Origin: Sialis fuliginosa
Taxonomy: Eukaryota > Arthropoda > Insecta > Megaloptera > Sialidae
Direction of reading: 5' to 3'
Assembly: GCA_961205875.1 (NCBI GenBank)
Contig: OY540818.1
Coordinates: 1,968,001 to 2,032,000, forward strand
Length of the DNA stretch: 64,000 nt
Numbering within the stretch: the first letter of the stretch is position 1; each line of letters starts with the position of its first letter. Made by a program: the position numbers and the translations under genes. Shown here in pieces: positions 11,574 to 24,798 of this stretch. Under the pieces are notes generated by a model, which worked only from the letters and a program-made list of their open reading frames with translations, was not told the DNA's origin and searched no databases.

Positions 11574-14425
11574 ACATAAATTTAAATATAAATTTAAACA
11601 TAAATTTAAACATAAATTTAAACATAAATTTAAAAATAAATTTAAACATAAATTAAATCTTAAACAAACTTAAACATAAATTTAAACATAAATTTGAACA
11701 TAAATTAAAACATAAACTTAAATTTAAACATAAATTTAAACATAAATTTAAACTTAAATTTAAACATAAATTTAAACATAAATTAAAACATAAACTTAAA
11801 TTTAAACATAAATTTAAACATAAATTAAAACATAAACTTAAATTTAAACATAAATTTAAACATAAATTTAAACTTAAATTTAAACATAAATTAAAACATA
11901 AATTAAAACATAAACTTAAATTTAAACATAAATTTAAACATAAATTTAAACTTAAATTTAAACATAAATTAAAACATAAATTTAAAAATAAATTTAAATA
12001 TAAATTATAACAAACTTAAATTTAAACATAAATTTAAACATAAATTAAATCTTAAACATAAACTTAAACATAAATTTAAACATAAATTTAAACATAAATT
12101 ATAACATAAACTTAAATTTAAACATAAATTTAAACATAAATTTAAACTTAAATTTAAACATAAATTAAAACATAAACTTAAACATAAACTTAAACATAAA
12201 CTTAAACATAAATTTAAACATAAATTTAAACATAAATTTAAACATAAATTTAAACATAAATTTAAACATAAATTTAAACATAAATTTAAACATAAATTTA
12301 AACATAAATTTAAACATAAATTTAAACATAAATTTAAACATAAATTTAAACATAAATTTAAACATAAATTTAAACATAAATTTAAACATAAATTTAAACA
12401 ACAAATTTAAACATAAATTCAAACATAATTTTAAACATAAATTTAAACATAAATTTTAACATAAATTTAAACATAAATTAAAATATAAATTTAAACATAA
12501 ATTTAAACATAAATTAAAATATAAACTTAAATTTAAACATAAATTTAAACATAAATTAAAATATAAACTTAAATTTAAACATAAATTTAAACATAAATTT
12601 AAACATAAATTTAAGCATAAATATAAACATAAATTTAAACATAAATTAAAACATAAACTTAAATTTAAACATAAATTTAAACATAAATTAAAACATAAAT
12701 TAAAACATAAACTTAAACATAAACATAAACATAAACATAAACATAATCATAAACATAAATTTAAACAAAAATTTAAACATAAATTTAAACATAAATTAGA
12801 ACATAAATTTAAACATAAATTTAAACATAAATTTAAACATAAATTAAAACATAAATTAAAACATAAACTTAAATTTAAACATAAATTTAAACATAAATTT
12901 AAACATAAATTTAAACATAAATTTAAACATAAATTTAAACATAAATTTAAACATAAATTAAATCTTAAACATAAACTTAAACATAAATTTAAACATAAAT
13001 GTAAACATAAATTAAAACATAAACTTAAATTTAAACATAAATTTAAACATAAATTTAAACTTAAATTTAAACATAAATTTAAACATAAATTTAAACATAA
13101 ATTTAAACATAAATTTAAACTTAAATATAAATTTAAACATAAATTTAAACATAAATTTAAACATAAATTTAAACTTAAATATAAATTTAAACATAAATTT
13201 AAACATAAATTTAAACATAAATTAAAACATGAATTAAAACAAAAATTAAAACATAAACTTAAACATAAACTTAAACATAAACTTAAACATAAATTTAAAC
13301 ATAAATTTAAACATAAATTTAAACATAAATTTAAACATAAATTTAAACATAAATTTAAACTTAAATTTAAACATAAATTTAAACATAAATTTAAACATAA
13401 ATTTAAACATAAATTTAAACTTAAATATAAATTTAAACATAAATTTAAACATAATATAAAACATAAATTAAAACATAAACTTAAATTTAAACATAAATTT
13501 AAACATAAATTTAAACATAAATTTAAACATAAATTTAAACATAAATTAAAACATTAACTTAAATTTAAACATAAATTTAAACATAAATTTAAACTTAAAT
13601 TTAAACATAAATTTAAACATAAATTTAAACATAAATTTAAACATAAATTTAAACTTAAATATAAATTTAAACATAAATTTAAACATAAATTAAAACAAAA
13701 ACTAAAACATAAACTTAAACATAAACTTAAACATAAACTTAAACATAAATTTAAACATAAATTTAAACATAAATTTAAACATAAATTTAAACATAAATTT
13801 AAACTTAAATATAAATTTAAACATAAATTTAAACATAAATTTAAACATAAATTAAAACAAAAATTAAAACATAAACTTAAACATAAACTTAAACATAAAC
13901 TTAAACATAATTTTAAACATAATTTTAAACATAAATTTAAACATAAATTTAAACATAAATTTAAACATAAATTTAAACAACAAATTTAAACATAAATTCA
14001 AACATAATTTTAAACATAAATTTAAACATAAATTTTAACATAAATTTAAACATAAATTTAAACATAAATTTAAACATAATATAAAACATAAATTAAAACA
14101 TAAACTTAAATTTAAACATAAATTTAAACATAAATTTAAACATAAATTTAAACATAAATTTAAACATAAATTTAAACATAAATTTAAACATAAATTAAAA
14201 TATAAATATAAATTTAAACATAATATAAAACATAAATTAAAACATAAACTTAAATTTAAACATAAATTTAAACATAAATTAAAATATAAATATAAATTTA
14301 AACATAAATTTAATCATAAATTTAAGCATAAATATAAACATAAATTTAAACATAAATTAAAAAATAAACTTAAATTTAAACATAAATTTAAACTTAAATT
14401 AAAACATAAATTAAAACATAAACTT
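11574..14425 (+). repeat. 12-mer satellite field, duplicate of 2903-5280
   Basis: Follows 2903-5280 closely, including the ACATGAATT variant (4315 and 13227). It carries extra blocks: one with the CAACAAATTT marker near 12400 and one of 156 bp (13 twelve-mers) before 13227. After about 14200 it diverges into AAATATAAATTT variants. Confidence 0.9.
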
Positions 14426-14796
14426 AAACATAAACATAAACATAAACATAAACATAAACATAAACATAAACATAAACATAAACATAAACATAAACATAAA
14501 CATAAACATAAACATAAACATAAACATAAACATAAACATAAACATAAACATAAACATAAACATAAACATAAACATAAACATAAACATAAACATAAACATA
14601 AACATAAACATAAACATAAACATAAACATAAACATAAACATAAACATAAACATAAACATAAACATAAACATAAACATAAACATAAATATAAGCATAAACA
14701 AAAACATAAACATAAACATAAACATAAACATAAACATAAACATAAACATAAACATAAACATAAACATAAACATAAACATAAACATAAACATAAGCA
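14426..14796 (+). repeat. (AAACAT)n left arm, module 3
   Basis: Uniform hexamer array with an AAATAT, AAGCAT, AAACAA marker cluster near 14684-14702, also seen in part in modules 5 and 11. It lacks the AAAACAT phase slip, as do modules 6 and 7. Confidence 0.96.
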
Positions 14797-15058
14797 TTTA
14801 ACATAAACTAAATCATACACCTAAATAAAAATATAACAACAACTGCCAATCGACTCGATTTGTATTAAATCGGTCTATTTTGATAATAAACGTCTCGATT
14901 CGTACCAATAACAATCGGATCAAATTATTTTCATTCAATTCCATCAGTTTGGATACTTATCGGAAATTTAGTGTTTAAATGACTAGATTTGACATTATTT
15001 GATGTAATTTGAGTCAAATGATGATTTTCGACTCAATTCTTTTTTACAATTAAAAATA
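14797..15058 (+). other. Conserved core, copy 3 (subfamily B)
   Basis: 262 bp with the B features CATACACCT, AACGTCTCG and GATTCGTACC. It has private changes (ATAAAAATAT, and CTGCCAATCG, which breaks the left arm of the palindrome). TGAGTCA at 15010 is intact. Confidence 0.92.
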
Positions 15059-15270
15059 ATGTTTATGTTTATGTTGTTGTTTATGTTTATGTTTATGTTT
15101 ATGTTTATGTTTATGTTTATGTTTATGTTTATGTTTATGTTTATGTTTATGTTTATGTTTATGTTTATGTTTATGTTTATGTTTATGTTTATGTTTATGT
15201 TTATGTTTATGTTTATGTTTATGTTTATGTTTATGTTTATGTTTATGTTTATGTTTATGTTTATGTATAT
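15059..15270 (-). repeat. Inverted (ATGTTT)n right arm, module 3
   Basis: About 210 bp of hexamers with no inverted 12-mer tail. Polarity flips abruptly at TATGTATATAATTTAATC (around 15262-15279), a junction unlike the GTAC type, consistent with a deletion that removed the tail. Confidence 0.93.
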
Positions 15271-15658
15271 AATTTAATCATAAATTAAAGCATAAATATA
15301 AACATAAATTTAAACATAAATTAAAACATAAACTTAAATTTAAACATAAATTTAAACTTAAATTAAAACATAAATTAATACATAAACTTAAACATAAACT
15401 TAAACATAAACTTAAACTTAAACTTAAACATAAATTTTAACATAAATTTAAACATAAATTTTAACATAAATTTAAACATAAATTTAAACATAAATTAAAA
15501 CATAAACTTAAATTTAAACATAAATTTAAACATAAATTTAAACTTAAATTTAAACATAAATTTAAACATAAAGTTAAACATAAATTTAAACATAAATTTA
15601 AACATAAATTAAAACAAAAATTAAAACATAAACTTAAACATAAACTTAAACAAAACTT
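15271..15658 (+). repeat. Short 12-mer spacer between modules 3 and 4
   Basis: About 390 bp of 12-mer variants with many AAACTT units. No gene or core fragment. It joins two modules whose cores are only 910 bp apart. Confidence 0.92.
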
Positions 15659-15706
15659 AAACATAAACATAAACATAAAACATAAACATAAACATAAACA
15701 TAAGCA
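15659..15706 (+). repeat. Minimal left arm, module 4
   Basis: Only about eight AAACAT units, including the AAAACAT phase slip and the terminal AAGCAT. It is the shortest left arm in the window, yet the core beside it is full length. Confidence 0.93.
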
Positions 15707-15968
15707 TTTAACATAAACTAAATCATACACCTAAATAAACATATAACAACAACTGCAAATCGACTCGATTTGTATTAAATCGGTCTATTTTGATAATAAA
15801 CGCCTCGATTCGTACCAATAACAATCGGATCAAATTTATTTCATTCTATTCCATCAGTTTGGATACTTATCGGAAATTTAGTGTTTAAATGACTAGATTT
15901 GACATTATTTGATGTAATTTGAGTCAAATGATGATTTTCGACTCAATTCTTTTTTACAATTAAAAATA
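15707..15968 (+). other. Conserved core, copy 4 (intermediate)
   Basis: 262 bp combining CATACACCT and GATTCGTACC of the B/C groups with AACGCCTCG and TAGTGTTT of group A. Private changes are AAATTTATTTCATTCTATT. Palindrome and TGAGTCA (15920) are intact. It looks like an intermediate or recombinant between subfamilies. Confidence 0.92.
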
Positions 15969-16309
15969 ATGTTTATGTTTATGTTGTTGTTTATGTTTAA
16001 GTTTATGTTTATGTTTATGTTTATGTTTATGTTTATGTTTATGTTTATGTTTATGTTTATGTTTATGTTTATGTTTATGTTTTAGTTTATGTTTATGTTT
16101 ATGTTTATGTTTATGTTTATGTTTATGTTTATGTTTATGTTTATGTTTATGTTTATGTTTATGTTTATGTTTATGTTTAAGTTTATGTTTTAATTTATGT
16201 TTAAATTTATGTTTAAAATGTATGTTTAAATTTATGTTTAAGTTTATGTTTAAAGTTATGTTTTAATTCATGTTTCAATTTATGTTTAAATTTATGTTTA
16301 AATTTATGT
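15969..16309 (-). repeat. Inverted (ATGTTT)n right arm and tail, module 4
   Basis: Lead with GTTGTTG and TTTAAG, about 218 bp of hexamers with one TTTTAG interruption near 16080, then the inverted 12-mer tail ending at the GTAC palindrome 16297-16322. Confidence 0.94.
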
Positions 16310-16485
16310 ACATAAATTTAAATATAAATTTAAACATAAATTTAAACATAAATTTAAAAATAAATTTAAACATAAATTAAATCTTAAACAAACTTAAACA
16401 TAAATTTAAACATAAATTTGAACATAAATTAAAACATAAACTTAAATTAAAACATAAATTAAAACATAAATTTAAACGTAAACTT
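16310..16485 (+). repeat. 12-mer spacer between modules 4 and 5
   Basis: About 175 bp matching the start of the field after module 1 (AAATCTTAAACAAACTTAAA), then truncated directly into AAATTA units and the next hexamer array. It carries a rare AAACGT unit at about 16476. Confidence 0.9.
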
Positions 16486-16929
16486 AAACATAAACATAAA
16501 CATAAACATAAACATAAACATAAACATAAACATAAACATAAACATAAACATAAACATAAACATAAATATAAACATAAACATAAACATAAACATAAACTTA
16601 AACATAAACATAAACATAAACATAAACATAAACATAAGCATAAACAAAAACATAAACATAAACATAAACATAAACATAAACATAAACATAAACATAAACA
16701 TAAACATAAACATAAACATAAACATAAACATAAACATAAACATAAACATAAACATAAACATAAACATAAACATAAACATAAACATAAACATAAACATAAA
16801 CATAAACATAAACATAAACATAAACATAAACATAAACATAAACATAAACATAAACATAAACATAAACATAAACATAAACATAAACATAAACATAAACATA
16901 AAACATAAACATAAACATAAACATAAGCA
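16486..16929 (+). repeat. (AAACAT)n left arm, module 5
   Basis: Hexamer array with AAATAT near 16566, AAACTT at about 16594 and AAGCATAAACAAAAAC near 16636. The same AAACTT/AAGCAT pair occurs in module 11 at a wider spacing, indicating expansion between fixed markers. Confidence 0.96.
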
Positions 16930-17190
16930 TTTAACATAAACTAAATCATACAACTAAATAAACATATAACAACAACTGCAAATCGACTCGATTTGTATTA
17001 AATCGGTCTATTTTGATAATAAACGCCTCGATTCGACCAATAATAATCTGATCAAATTATTTTCATTCAATTCCATCAGTTTGGATACTTATCGGAAATT
17101 TAGTGTTTAAATGACTAGATTTGACATTATTTGATGTAATTTGAGTCAAATGATGATTTTCGACTCAATTCTTTTTTACAATTAAAAATA
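16930..17190 (+). other. Conserved core, copy 5 (subfamily A)
   Basis: 261 bp, like copies 1 and 2 except for AATAATAATCTG in place of AATAACAATCTG. Palindrome and TGAGTCA (17142) are intact. Confidence 0.93.
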
Positions 17191-17344
17191 ATGTTTATGT
17201 TTATGTTGTTGTTTATGTTTAAGTTTATGTTTATGTTTATGTTTATGTTTATGTTTATGTTTATGTTTATGTTTATGTTTATGTTTAAAGTTATGTTTTA
17301 ATTCATGTTTCAATTTATGTTTAAATTTATGTTTAAATTTATGT
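17191..17344 (-). repeat. Short inverted right arm and tail, module 5
   Basis: Only about 96 bp of hexamers followed by a shortened inverted 12-mer tail to the GTAC palindrome 17332-17357. It is the shortest right arm in the window. Confidence 0.94.
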
Positions 17345-19975
17345 ACATAAATTTAAATATAAATTTAAACATAAATTTAAACATAAATTTAAACATAAAT
17401 TTAAAAATAAATTTAAACATAAATTAAATCTTAAACAAACTTAAACATAAATTTAAACATAAATTTGAACATAAATTAAAACATAAACTTAAATTTAAAC
17501 ATAAATTTAAACATAAATTTAAACTTAAATTTAAACATAAATTTAAACATAAATTAAAACATAAACTTAAATTTAAACATAAATTAAAACATAAACTTAA
17601 ATTTAAACATAAATTTAAACATAAATTAAAACATAAACTTAAATTTAAACATAAATTTGAACATAAATTTAAACTTAAATTTAAACATAAATTAAAACAT
17701 AAATTAAAACATAAACTTAAATTTAAACATAAATTTAAACTTAAATTTAAACATAAATTAAAACATAAATTTAAAAATAAATTTAAATATAAATTATAAC
17801 AAACTTAAATTTAAACATAAATTTAAACATAAATTAAATCTTAAACATAAACTTAAACATAAATTTAAACATAAATTTAAACATAAATTAAAACATAAAC
17901 TTAAATTTAAACATAAATTTAAACATAAATTTAAACTTAAATTTAAACATAAATTAAAACATAAACTTAAACATAAACTTAAACATAAATTTAAACATAA
18001 ATTTAAACATAAATTTAAACATAAATTTAAACATAAATTTAAACATAAATTTAAACATAAATTTAAACATAAATTTAAACATAAATTTAAACATAAATTT
18101 AAACATAAATTTAAACAACAAATTTAAACATAAATTCAAACATAATTTTAAACATAAATTTAAACATAAATTTTAACATAAATTTAAACATAAATTAAAA
18201 CATAAATTTAAACATAAATTTAAACATAAATTTAAACATAAATTAAAATATAAACTTAAATTTAAACATAAATTTAAACATAAATTTAAACATAAATTTA
18301 AGCATAAATATAAACATAAATTTAAACATAAATTAAAACATAAACTTAAATTTAAACATAAATTTAAACATAAATTAAAACATAAATTAAAACATAAACT
18401 TAAACATAAACATAAACATAAACATAAACATAAACATAAACATAAACATACACATAATCATAAACATAAATTTAAACATAAATTTAAACATAAATTTAAA
18501 CATAAATTAGAACCTAAATTTAAACATAAATTTAAACATAAATTTAAACATAAATTAAAACATAAAATTAAATTTAAACATAAATTTAAACATAAATTTA
18601 AACATAAATTTAAACATAAATTTAAACATAAATTTAAACATAAACTTAAACATAAACTTAAACATAAATTTAAACATAAATTTAAACATAAATTTAAACA
18701 TAAATTTAAACATAAATTTAAACATAAATTTAAACAACAAATTTAAACATAAATTCAAACATAATTTTAAACATAAATTGAAACATAAATTTTAACATAA
18801 ATTTAAACATAAATTAAAACATAAATTTAATCATAAATTTAAACATAAACTTAAACATAAACTTAAACATAAATTTAAACATAAATTTAAACATAAATTT
18901 AAACATAAATTTAAACATAAATTTAAACATAAATTTAAACAACAAATTTAAACATAAATTCAAACATAATTTTAAACATAAATTGAAACATAAATTTTAA
19001 CATAAATTTAAACATAAATTAAAACATAAATTTAATCATAAATTTAAACATAAATTTAAACATAATATAAAACATAAATTAAAACATAAACTTAAATTTA
19101 AACATAAATTTAAACATAAATTTAAACATAAATTTAAACTTAAATTTAAACATAAATTTAAACATAAATTTAAACTTAAATTTAAACATAAATTTAAACA
19201 TAAATTTAAACATAAATTTAAACATAAATTTAAACTTAAATATAAATTTAAACATAAATTTAAACATAAATTAAAACAAAAACTAAAACATAAACTTAAA
19301 CATAAACTTAAACATAAACTTAAACATAAACTTAAACATAAATTTAAACATAAATTTAAACATAAATTTAAACATAAATTTAAACATAAATTTAAACTTA
19401 AATATAAATTTAAACATAAATTTAAACATAAATTTAAACATAAATTAAAACAAAAATTAAAACATAAACTTAAACATAAACTTAAACATAAACTTAAACA
19501 TAAATTTAAACATAATTTTAAACATAAATTTAAACATAAATTTAAACATAAATTTAAACATAAATTTAAACAACAAATTTAAACATAAATTCAAACATAA
19601 TTTTAAAAAAAATTTAAACATAAATTTTAACATAAATTTAAACATATATTAAAACATAAATTTAAACATAAATTTAAACATAAATTTAAACATAATATAA
19701 AACATAAATTAAAACATAAACTTAAATTTAAACATATATTTAAACATATATTTAAACATAAATTTAAACATAAATTTAAACATAAATTAAAATATAAATA
19801 TAAATTTAAACATAAATTAAAATATAAATATAAATTTAAACATAAATTTAAACATAAATTTAATCATAAATTTAAGCATAAATATAAACATAAATTTAAA
19901 CATAAATTAAAACATAAACTTAAATTTAAACATAAATTTAAACTTAAATTAAAACATAAATTAAAACATAAACTT
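17345..19975 (+). repeat. 12-mer satellite field
   Basis: Repeats the arrangement after modules 1 and 2 with extra AAACTT/AAATTA blocks. It holds a core-less hexamer run at 18402-18470 with CATACACATAATCAT variants, and CAACAAATTT markers near 18115, 18733, 18941 and 19568. 18733 and 18941 are part of a local ~200-bp tandem copy. No gene seen. Confidence 0.92.
18402..18470 (+). repeat. Short AAACAT run without core
   Basis: About ten hexamers after the usual AAACTTAAAC entry, with CATACACATAATCAT interruptions near the right end, returning to 12-mers. Longer version of the runs at 3935 and 12715. Confidence 0.85.
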
Positions 19976-20260
19976 AAACATAAACATAAACATAAACATA
20001 AACATAAACATAAACATAAACATAAACATAAACATAAACATAAACATAAACATAAACATAAACATAAACATAAACATAAACATAAACATAAACATAAACA
20101 TATTTATGTTTATGTTTTTGTTTATGTTTATGTTAATGTTTATGTTTATGTTTATGTTTATGTTTATGTTTATGTTTATGTTTATGTTTATGTTTATGTT
20201 TATGTTTATGTTTATGTTTATGTTTTTGTTTATGTTTATGTTAATGTTTATGTTATGTTT
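19976..20260. repeat. Core-less inverted module (both arms, no core)
   Basis: A plus-polarity (AAACAT)n arm (19976-20102) meets the inverted (ATGTTT)n arm (20103-20260) directly at ACATATTTATGT, with no core. The right arm carries TTTTTG and GTTAATG variants and ends at the palindrome TTATGTTTAAACATAA (20253-20268), the same exit as module 7. Downstream sequence (AAACAAAAATTTAAACAAC) also matches that after module 7, so it is most likely a module of that lineage that lost its core. Confidence 0.92.
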
Positions 20261-20905
20261 AAACATAAATTTAAACATAAATTTAAACAAAAATTTAAAC
20301 AACAAATTTAAACATAAATTCAAACATAATTTTAAACATAAATTTAAACATAAATTTTAACATAAATTTAAACATAAATTAAAACATAAATTTAAACATA
20401 AATTTAAACATAAATTTAAACATAAATTTAAACATAAATTTAAATAACAAATTTAAACATAAATTCAAACATAATTTTAAACATAAATTTTAACATAAAT
20501 TTAAACATAAATTTAAACATAAATTTAAACATAAATTTAAACATAAATTTAAACATAAATTTAAACATAAATTTAAACAACAAATTTAAACATAAATTTA
20601 AACATAAATTTAAACATAAATTTAAACATAAATTTAAACATAAATTTAAACATAAATTTAAACATAAATTTAAACATAAATTTAAACATAAATTTAAACA
20701 TAAATTTAAACATAAATTTAAACATAAATTAAAATATTAACTTAAATTTAAACATAAATTAAAATATTAACTTAAATTTAAACATAAATTTAAACATAAA
20801 TTTAAGCATAAATATAAACATAAATTTAAACATAAATTAAAAGATAAACTTAAATTTAAACATAAATTTAAACATAAATTAAAACATAAATTAAAACATA
20901 AACTT
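20261..20905 (+). repeat. 12-mer satellite field
   Basis: Mostly regular 12-mers with CAACAAATTT markers near 20299, 20446 (TAACAAATTT form) and 20579. It ends in the AAATATTAACTTAAATTT block (20731-20780) also found just before module 7. Shares its first part with 24799-25200. Confidence 0.92.
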
Positions 20906-21630
20906 AAACATAAACATAAACATAAACATAAACATAAACATAAACATAAACATAAACATAAACATAAACATAAACATAAACATAAACATAAACATAAACA
21001 TAAACATAAACATAAACATAAACATAAACATAAACATAAACATAAACATAAACATAAACATAAACATAAACATAAACATAAACATAAACATAAACATAAA
21101 CATAAACATAAACATAAACATAAACATAAAAATAAACATAAACATAAACATAAACATAAACATAAACATAAACATAAACATAAACATAAACATAAACATA
21201 AACATAAACATAAACATAAACATAAACATAAACATAAACATAAACATAAACATAAACATAAACATAAACATAAACATAAACATAAACATAAACATAAACA
21301 TAAACATAAACATAAACATAAACATAAACATAAACATAAACATAAACATAAACATAAACATTAACATAAACATAAACATAAACATAAACATAAACATAAA
21401 CATAAACATAAACATAAACATAAACATAAACATAAACATAAACATAAACATAAACATAAACATAAACATAAACATAAACATAAACATAAACATAAACATA
21501 AACATAAACATAAACATAAACATAAACATAAACATAAACATAAACATAAACATAAACATAAACATAAACATAAACATAAACATAAACATAAACATAAACA
21601 TAAACATAAACATAAACATAAACATAAGCA
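20906..21630 (+). repeat. (AAACAT)n left arm, module 6 (longest left arm)
   Basis: About 725 bp of nearly pure hexamer, interrupted by AAAAAT near 21129 and AACATT near 21360. The same two interruptions occur in module 7 at different spacing. Confidence 0.97.
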
Positions 21631-21892
21631 TTTAACATAAACTAAATCATACACCTAAATAAACATATAACAACAACTGCAAATCGACTCGATTTGTATT
21701 AAATCGGTCTATTTTGATAATAAACGTCTCGATTCGTACCAATAACAATCGGATCAAATTATTTTCATTCAATTCCATCAGTTTGGATACTTATCGGAAA
21801 TTTAGTATTTAAATGACTAGATCTGACATTATTTGATGTAATTTGAGTCAAATGATGATTTTCGACTCAATTCTTTTTTACAATTAAAAATA
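21631..21892 (+). other. Conserved core, copy 6 (subfamily B)
   Basis: 262 bp. Shares AACGTCTCG with copy 3 and shares TAGTATTT and CTAGATCTGAC with copy 7 only. Palindrome and TGAGTCA (21844) are intact. Confidence 0.93.
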
Positions 21893-22671
21893 ATGTTTCT
21901 GTTTATGTTTATGTTTATGTTTATGTTTATGTTTATGTTTATGTTTATGTTTATGTTTATGTTTATGTTTTTGTTTATGTTTATGTTTATGTTTATGTTT
22001 ATGTTTATGTTTATGTTTATGTTTATGTTTATGTTTATGTTTATGTTTATGTTTATGTTTATGTTTATGTTTATGTTTATGTTTATGTTTATGTTTATGT
22101 TTATGTTTTTGTTTATGTTTATGTTTATGTTTATGTTTATGTTTATGTTTATGTTTATGTTTATGTTTATGTTTATGTTTATGTTTATGTTTATGTTTAT
22201 GTTTATGTTTATGTTTATGTTTATGTTTATGTTTATGTTTATGTTTATGTTTATGTTTATGTTTATGTTTATGTTTATGTTTATGTTTATGTTTATGTTT
22301 ATGTTTATGTTTATGTTTATGTTTATGTTTATGTTTATGTTTATGTTTATGTTTATGTTTATGTTTATGTTTATGTTTATGTTTATGTTTATGTTTATGT
22401 TTATGTTTTTGTTTATGTTTATGTTTATGTTTATGTTTATGTTTATGTTTATGTTTATGTTTATGTTTATGTTTATGTTTATGTTTATGTTTATGTTTAT
22501 GTTTATGTTTATGTTTATGTTTATGTTTATGTTTATGTTTATGTTTATGTTTATGTTTATGTTTATGTTTATGTTTATGTTTATGTTTATGTTTATGTTT
22601 ATGTTTATGTTTATGTTTATGTTTATGTTTATGTTTATGTTTATGTTTATGTTTATGTTTATGTTATGTTT
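21893..22671 (-). repeat. Inverted (ATGTTT)n right arm, module 6
   Basis: About 780 bp. The lead differs from the other modules (TTTCTG, no GTTGTTG). TTTTTG variants lie near 21970, 22107 and 22407. No inverted 12-mer tail: it exits at the palindrome TTATGTTTAAACATAA (22664-22679). Confidence 0.96.
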
Positions 22672-23050
22672 AAACATAAATTTAAACATAAATTTAAACA
22701 TAAATTTAAACATAAATTTAAACATAAATTTAAACAACAAATTTAAACATAAATTTAAACATAAATTTAAACATAAATTTAAACATAAATTTAAACATAA
22801 ATTTAAACATAAATTTAAACATAAATTTAAACATAAATTTAAACATAAATTTAAACATAAATTTAAACATAAATTAAAATATTAACTTAAATTTAAACAT
22901 AAATTAATATATTAACTTAAATTTAAACATAAATTTAAACATAAATTTAAGCATAAATATAAACATAAATCTAAACATAAATTAAAAGATAAACTTAAAT
23001 TTAAACATAAATTTAAACATAAATTAAAACATAAATTAAAACATAAACTT
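22672..23050 (+). repeat. 12-mer spacer between modules 6 and 7
   Basis: About 380 bp: regular 12-mers with one CAACAAATTT marker near 22735, then the AAATATTAAC block at 22875-22925. Matches 20580-20905 before module 6. No gene. Confidence 0.92.
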
Positions 23051-23625
23051 AAACATAAACATAAACATAAACATAAACAAAAACATAAACATAAACATAA
23101 ACATAAACATAAACATAAACATAAACATAAACATAAACATAAACATAAACATAAACATAAACATAAACATAAACATAAACATAAACATAAACATAAACAT
23201 AAACATAAAAATAAACATAAACATAAACATAAACATAAACATAAACATAAACATAAACATAAACATAAACATAAACATAAACATAAACATAAACATAAAC
23301 ATAAACATAAACATAAACATAAACATAAACATAAACATAAACATAAACATAAACATAAACATAAACATAAACATAAACATAAACATAAACATAAACATAA
23401 ACATAAACATAAACATTAACATAAACATAAACATAAACATAAACATAAACATAAACATAAACATAAACATAAACATAAACATAAACATAAACATAAACAT
23501 AAACATAAACATAAACATAAACATAAACATAAACATAAACATAAACATAAACATAAACATAAACATAAACATAAACATAAACATAAACATAAACATAAAC
23601 ATAAACATAAACATAAACATAAGCA
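23051..23625 (+). repeat. (AAACAT)n left arm, module 7
   Basis: About 575 bp with AAACAAAAACAT near 23078, AAAAAT near 23210 and AACATT near 23416. It is about 150 bp shorter than the module 6 arm despite the same interruptions. Confidence 0.97.
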
Positions 23626-23887
23626 TTTAACATAAACTAAATCATACACCTAAATAAACATATAACAACAACTGCAAATCGACTCGATTTGTATTAAATC
23701 GGTCTATTTTGATAATAAACGTCTCGATTCGTACCAATAACAATCGGATCAAATTATTTTCATTCAATTCCATCAGTTTGGATACTTATCGGAAATTTAG
23801 TATTTAAATGACTAGATCTGACATTATTTGATGTAATTTGAGTCAAATGATGATTTTCGACTCAATTCTTTTTTACAATTAAAAATA
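23626..23887 (+). other. Conserved core, copy 7 (subfamily B)
   Basis: 262 bp, apparently identical to copy 6, 1,995 bp downstream of it: the two modules are a recent tandem duplicate. Confidence 0.93.
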
Positions 23888-24798
23888 ATGTTTCTGTTTA
23901 TGTTTATGTTTATGTTTATGTTTATGTTTATGTTTATGTTTATGTTTATGTTTATGTTTATGTTTTTGTTTATGTTTATGTTTATGTTTATGTTTATGTT
24001 TATGTTTATGTTTATGTTTATGTTTATGTTTATGTTTATGTTTATGTTTATGTTTATGTTTATGTTTATGTTTATGTTTATGTTTATGTTTATGTTTATG
24101 TTTATGTTTTTGTTTATGTTTATGTTTATGTTTATGTTTATGTTTATGTTTATGTTTATGTTTATGTTTATGTTTATGTTTATGTTTATGTTTATGTTTA
24201 TGTTTATGTTTATGTTTATGTTTATGTTTATGTTTATGTTTATGTTTATGTTTATGTTTATGTTTATGTTTATGTTTATGTTTATGTTTATGTTTATGTT
24301 TATGTTTATGTTTATGTTTATGTTTATGTTTATGTTTATGTTTATGTTTATGTTTATGTTTATGTTTATGTTTATGTTTATGTTTATGTTTATGTTTATG
24401 TTTATGTTTATGTTTATGTTTATGTTTATGTTTATGTTTATGTTTATGTTTATGTTTATGTTTATGTTTATGTTTATGTTAATGTTTTTGTTTATGTTTA
24501 TGTTTATGTTTATGTTTATGTTTATGTTTATGTTTATGTTTATGTTTATGTTTATGTTTATGTTTATGTTTATGTTTATGTTTATGTTTATGTTTATGTT
24601 TATGTTAATGTTTATGTTTATGTTTATGTTTATGTTTATGTTTATGTTTATGTTTATGTTTATGTTTATGTTTATGTTTATGTTTATGTTTATGTTTATG
24701 TTTATGTTTATGTTTATGTTTATGTTTATGTTTATGTTTATGTTTATGTTTATGTTTATGTTTATGTTTATGTTTATGTTTATGTTTATGTTATGTTT
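23888..24798 (-). repeat. Inverted (ATGTTT)n right arm, module 7 (longest right arm)
   Basis: About 910 bp. It shares the TTTCTG lead and TTTTTG positions with module 6 in its proximal part, then adds GTTAATG variants near 24479 and 24605 that also mark the core-less module. Exits at the palindrome 24791-24806. Confidence 0.96.

Noticed and set aside
21829..22740. A minus-strand open frame of NI repeats running into the core, with a non-repetitive C-terminal tail
   Set aside because: The tail is just the core's right end read through until a stop. It depends on array phase, is lost in other modules, and shows no domain or codon signal.
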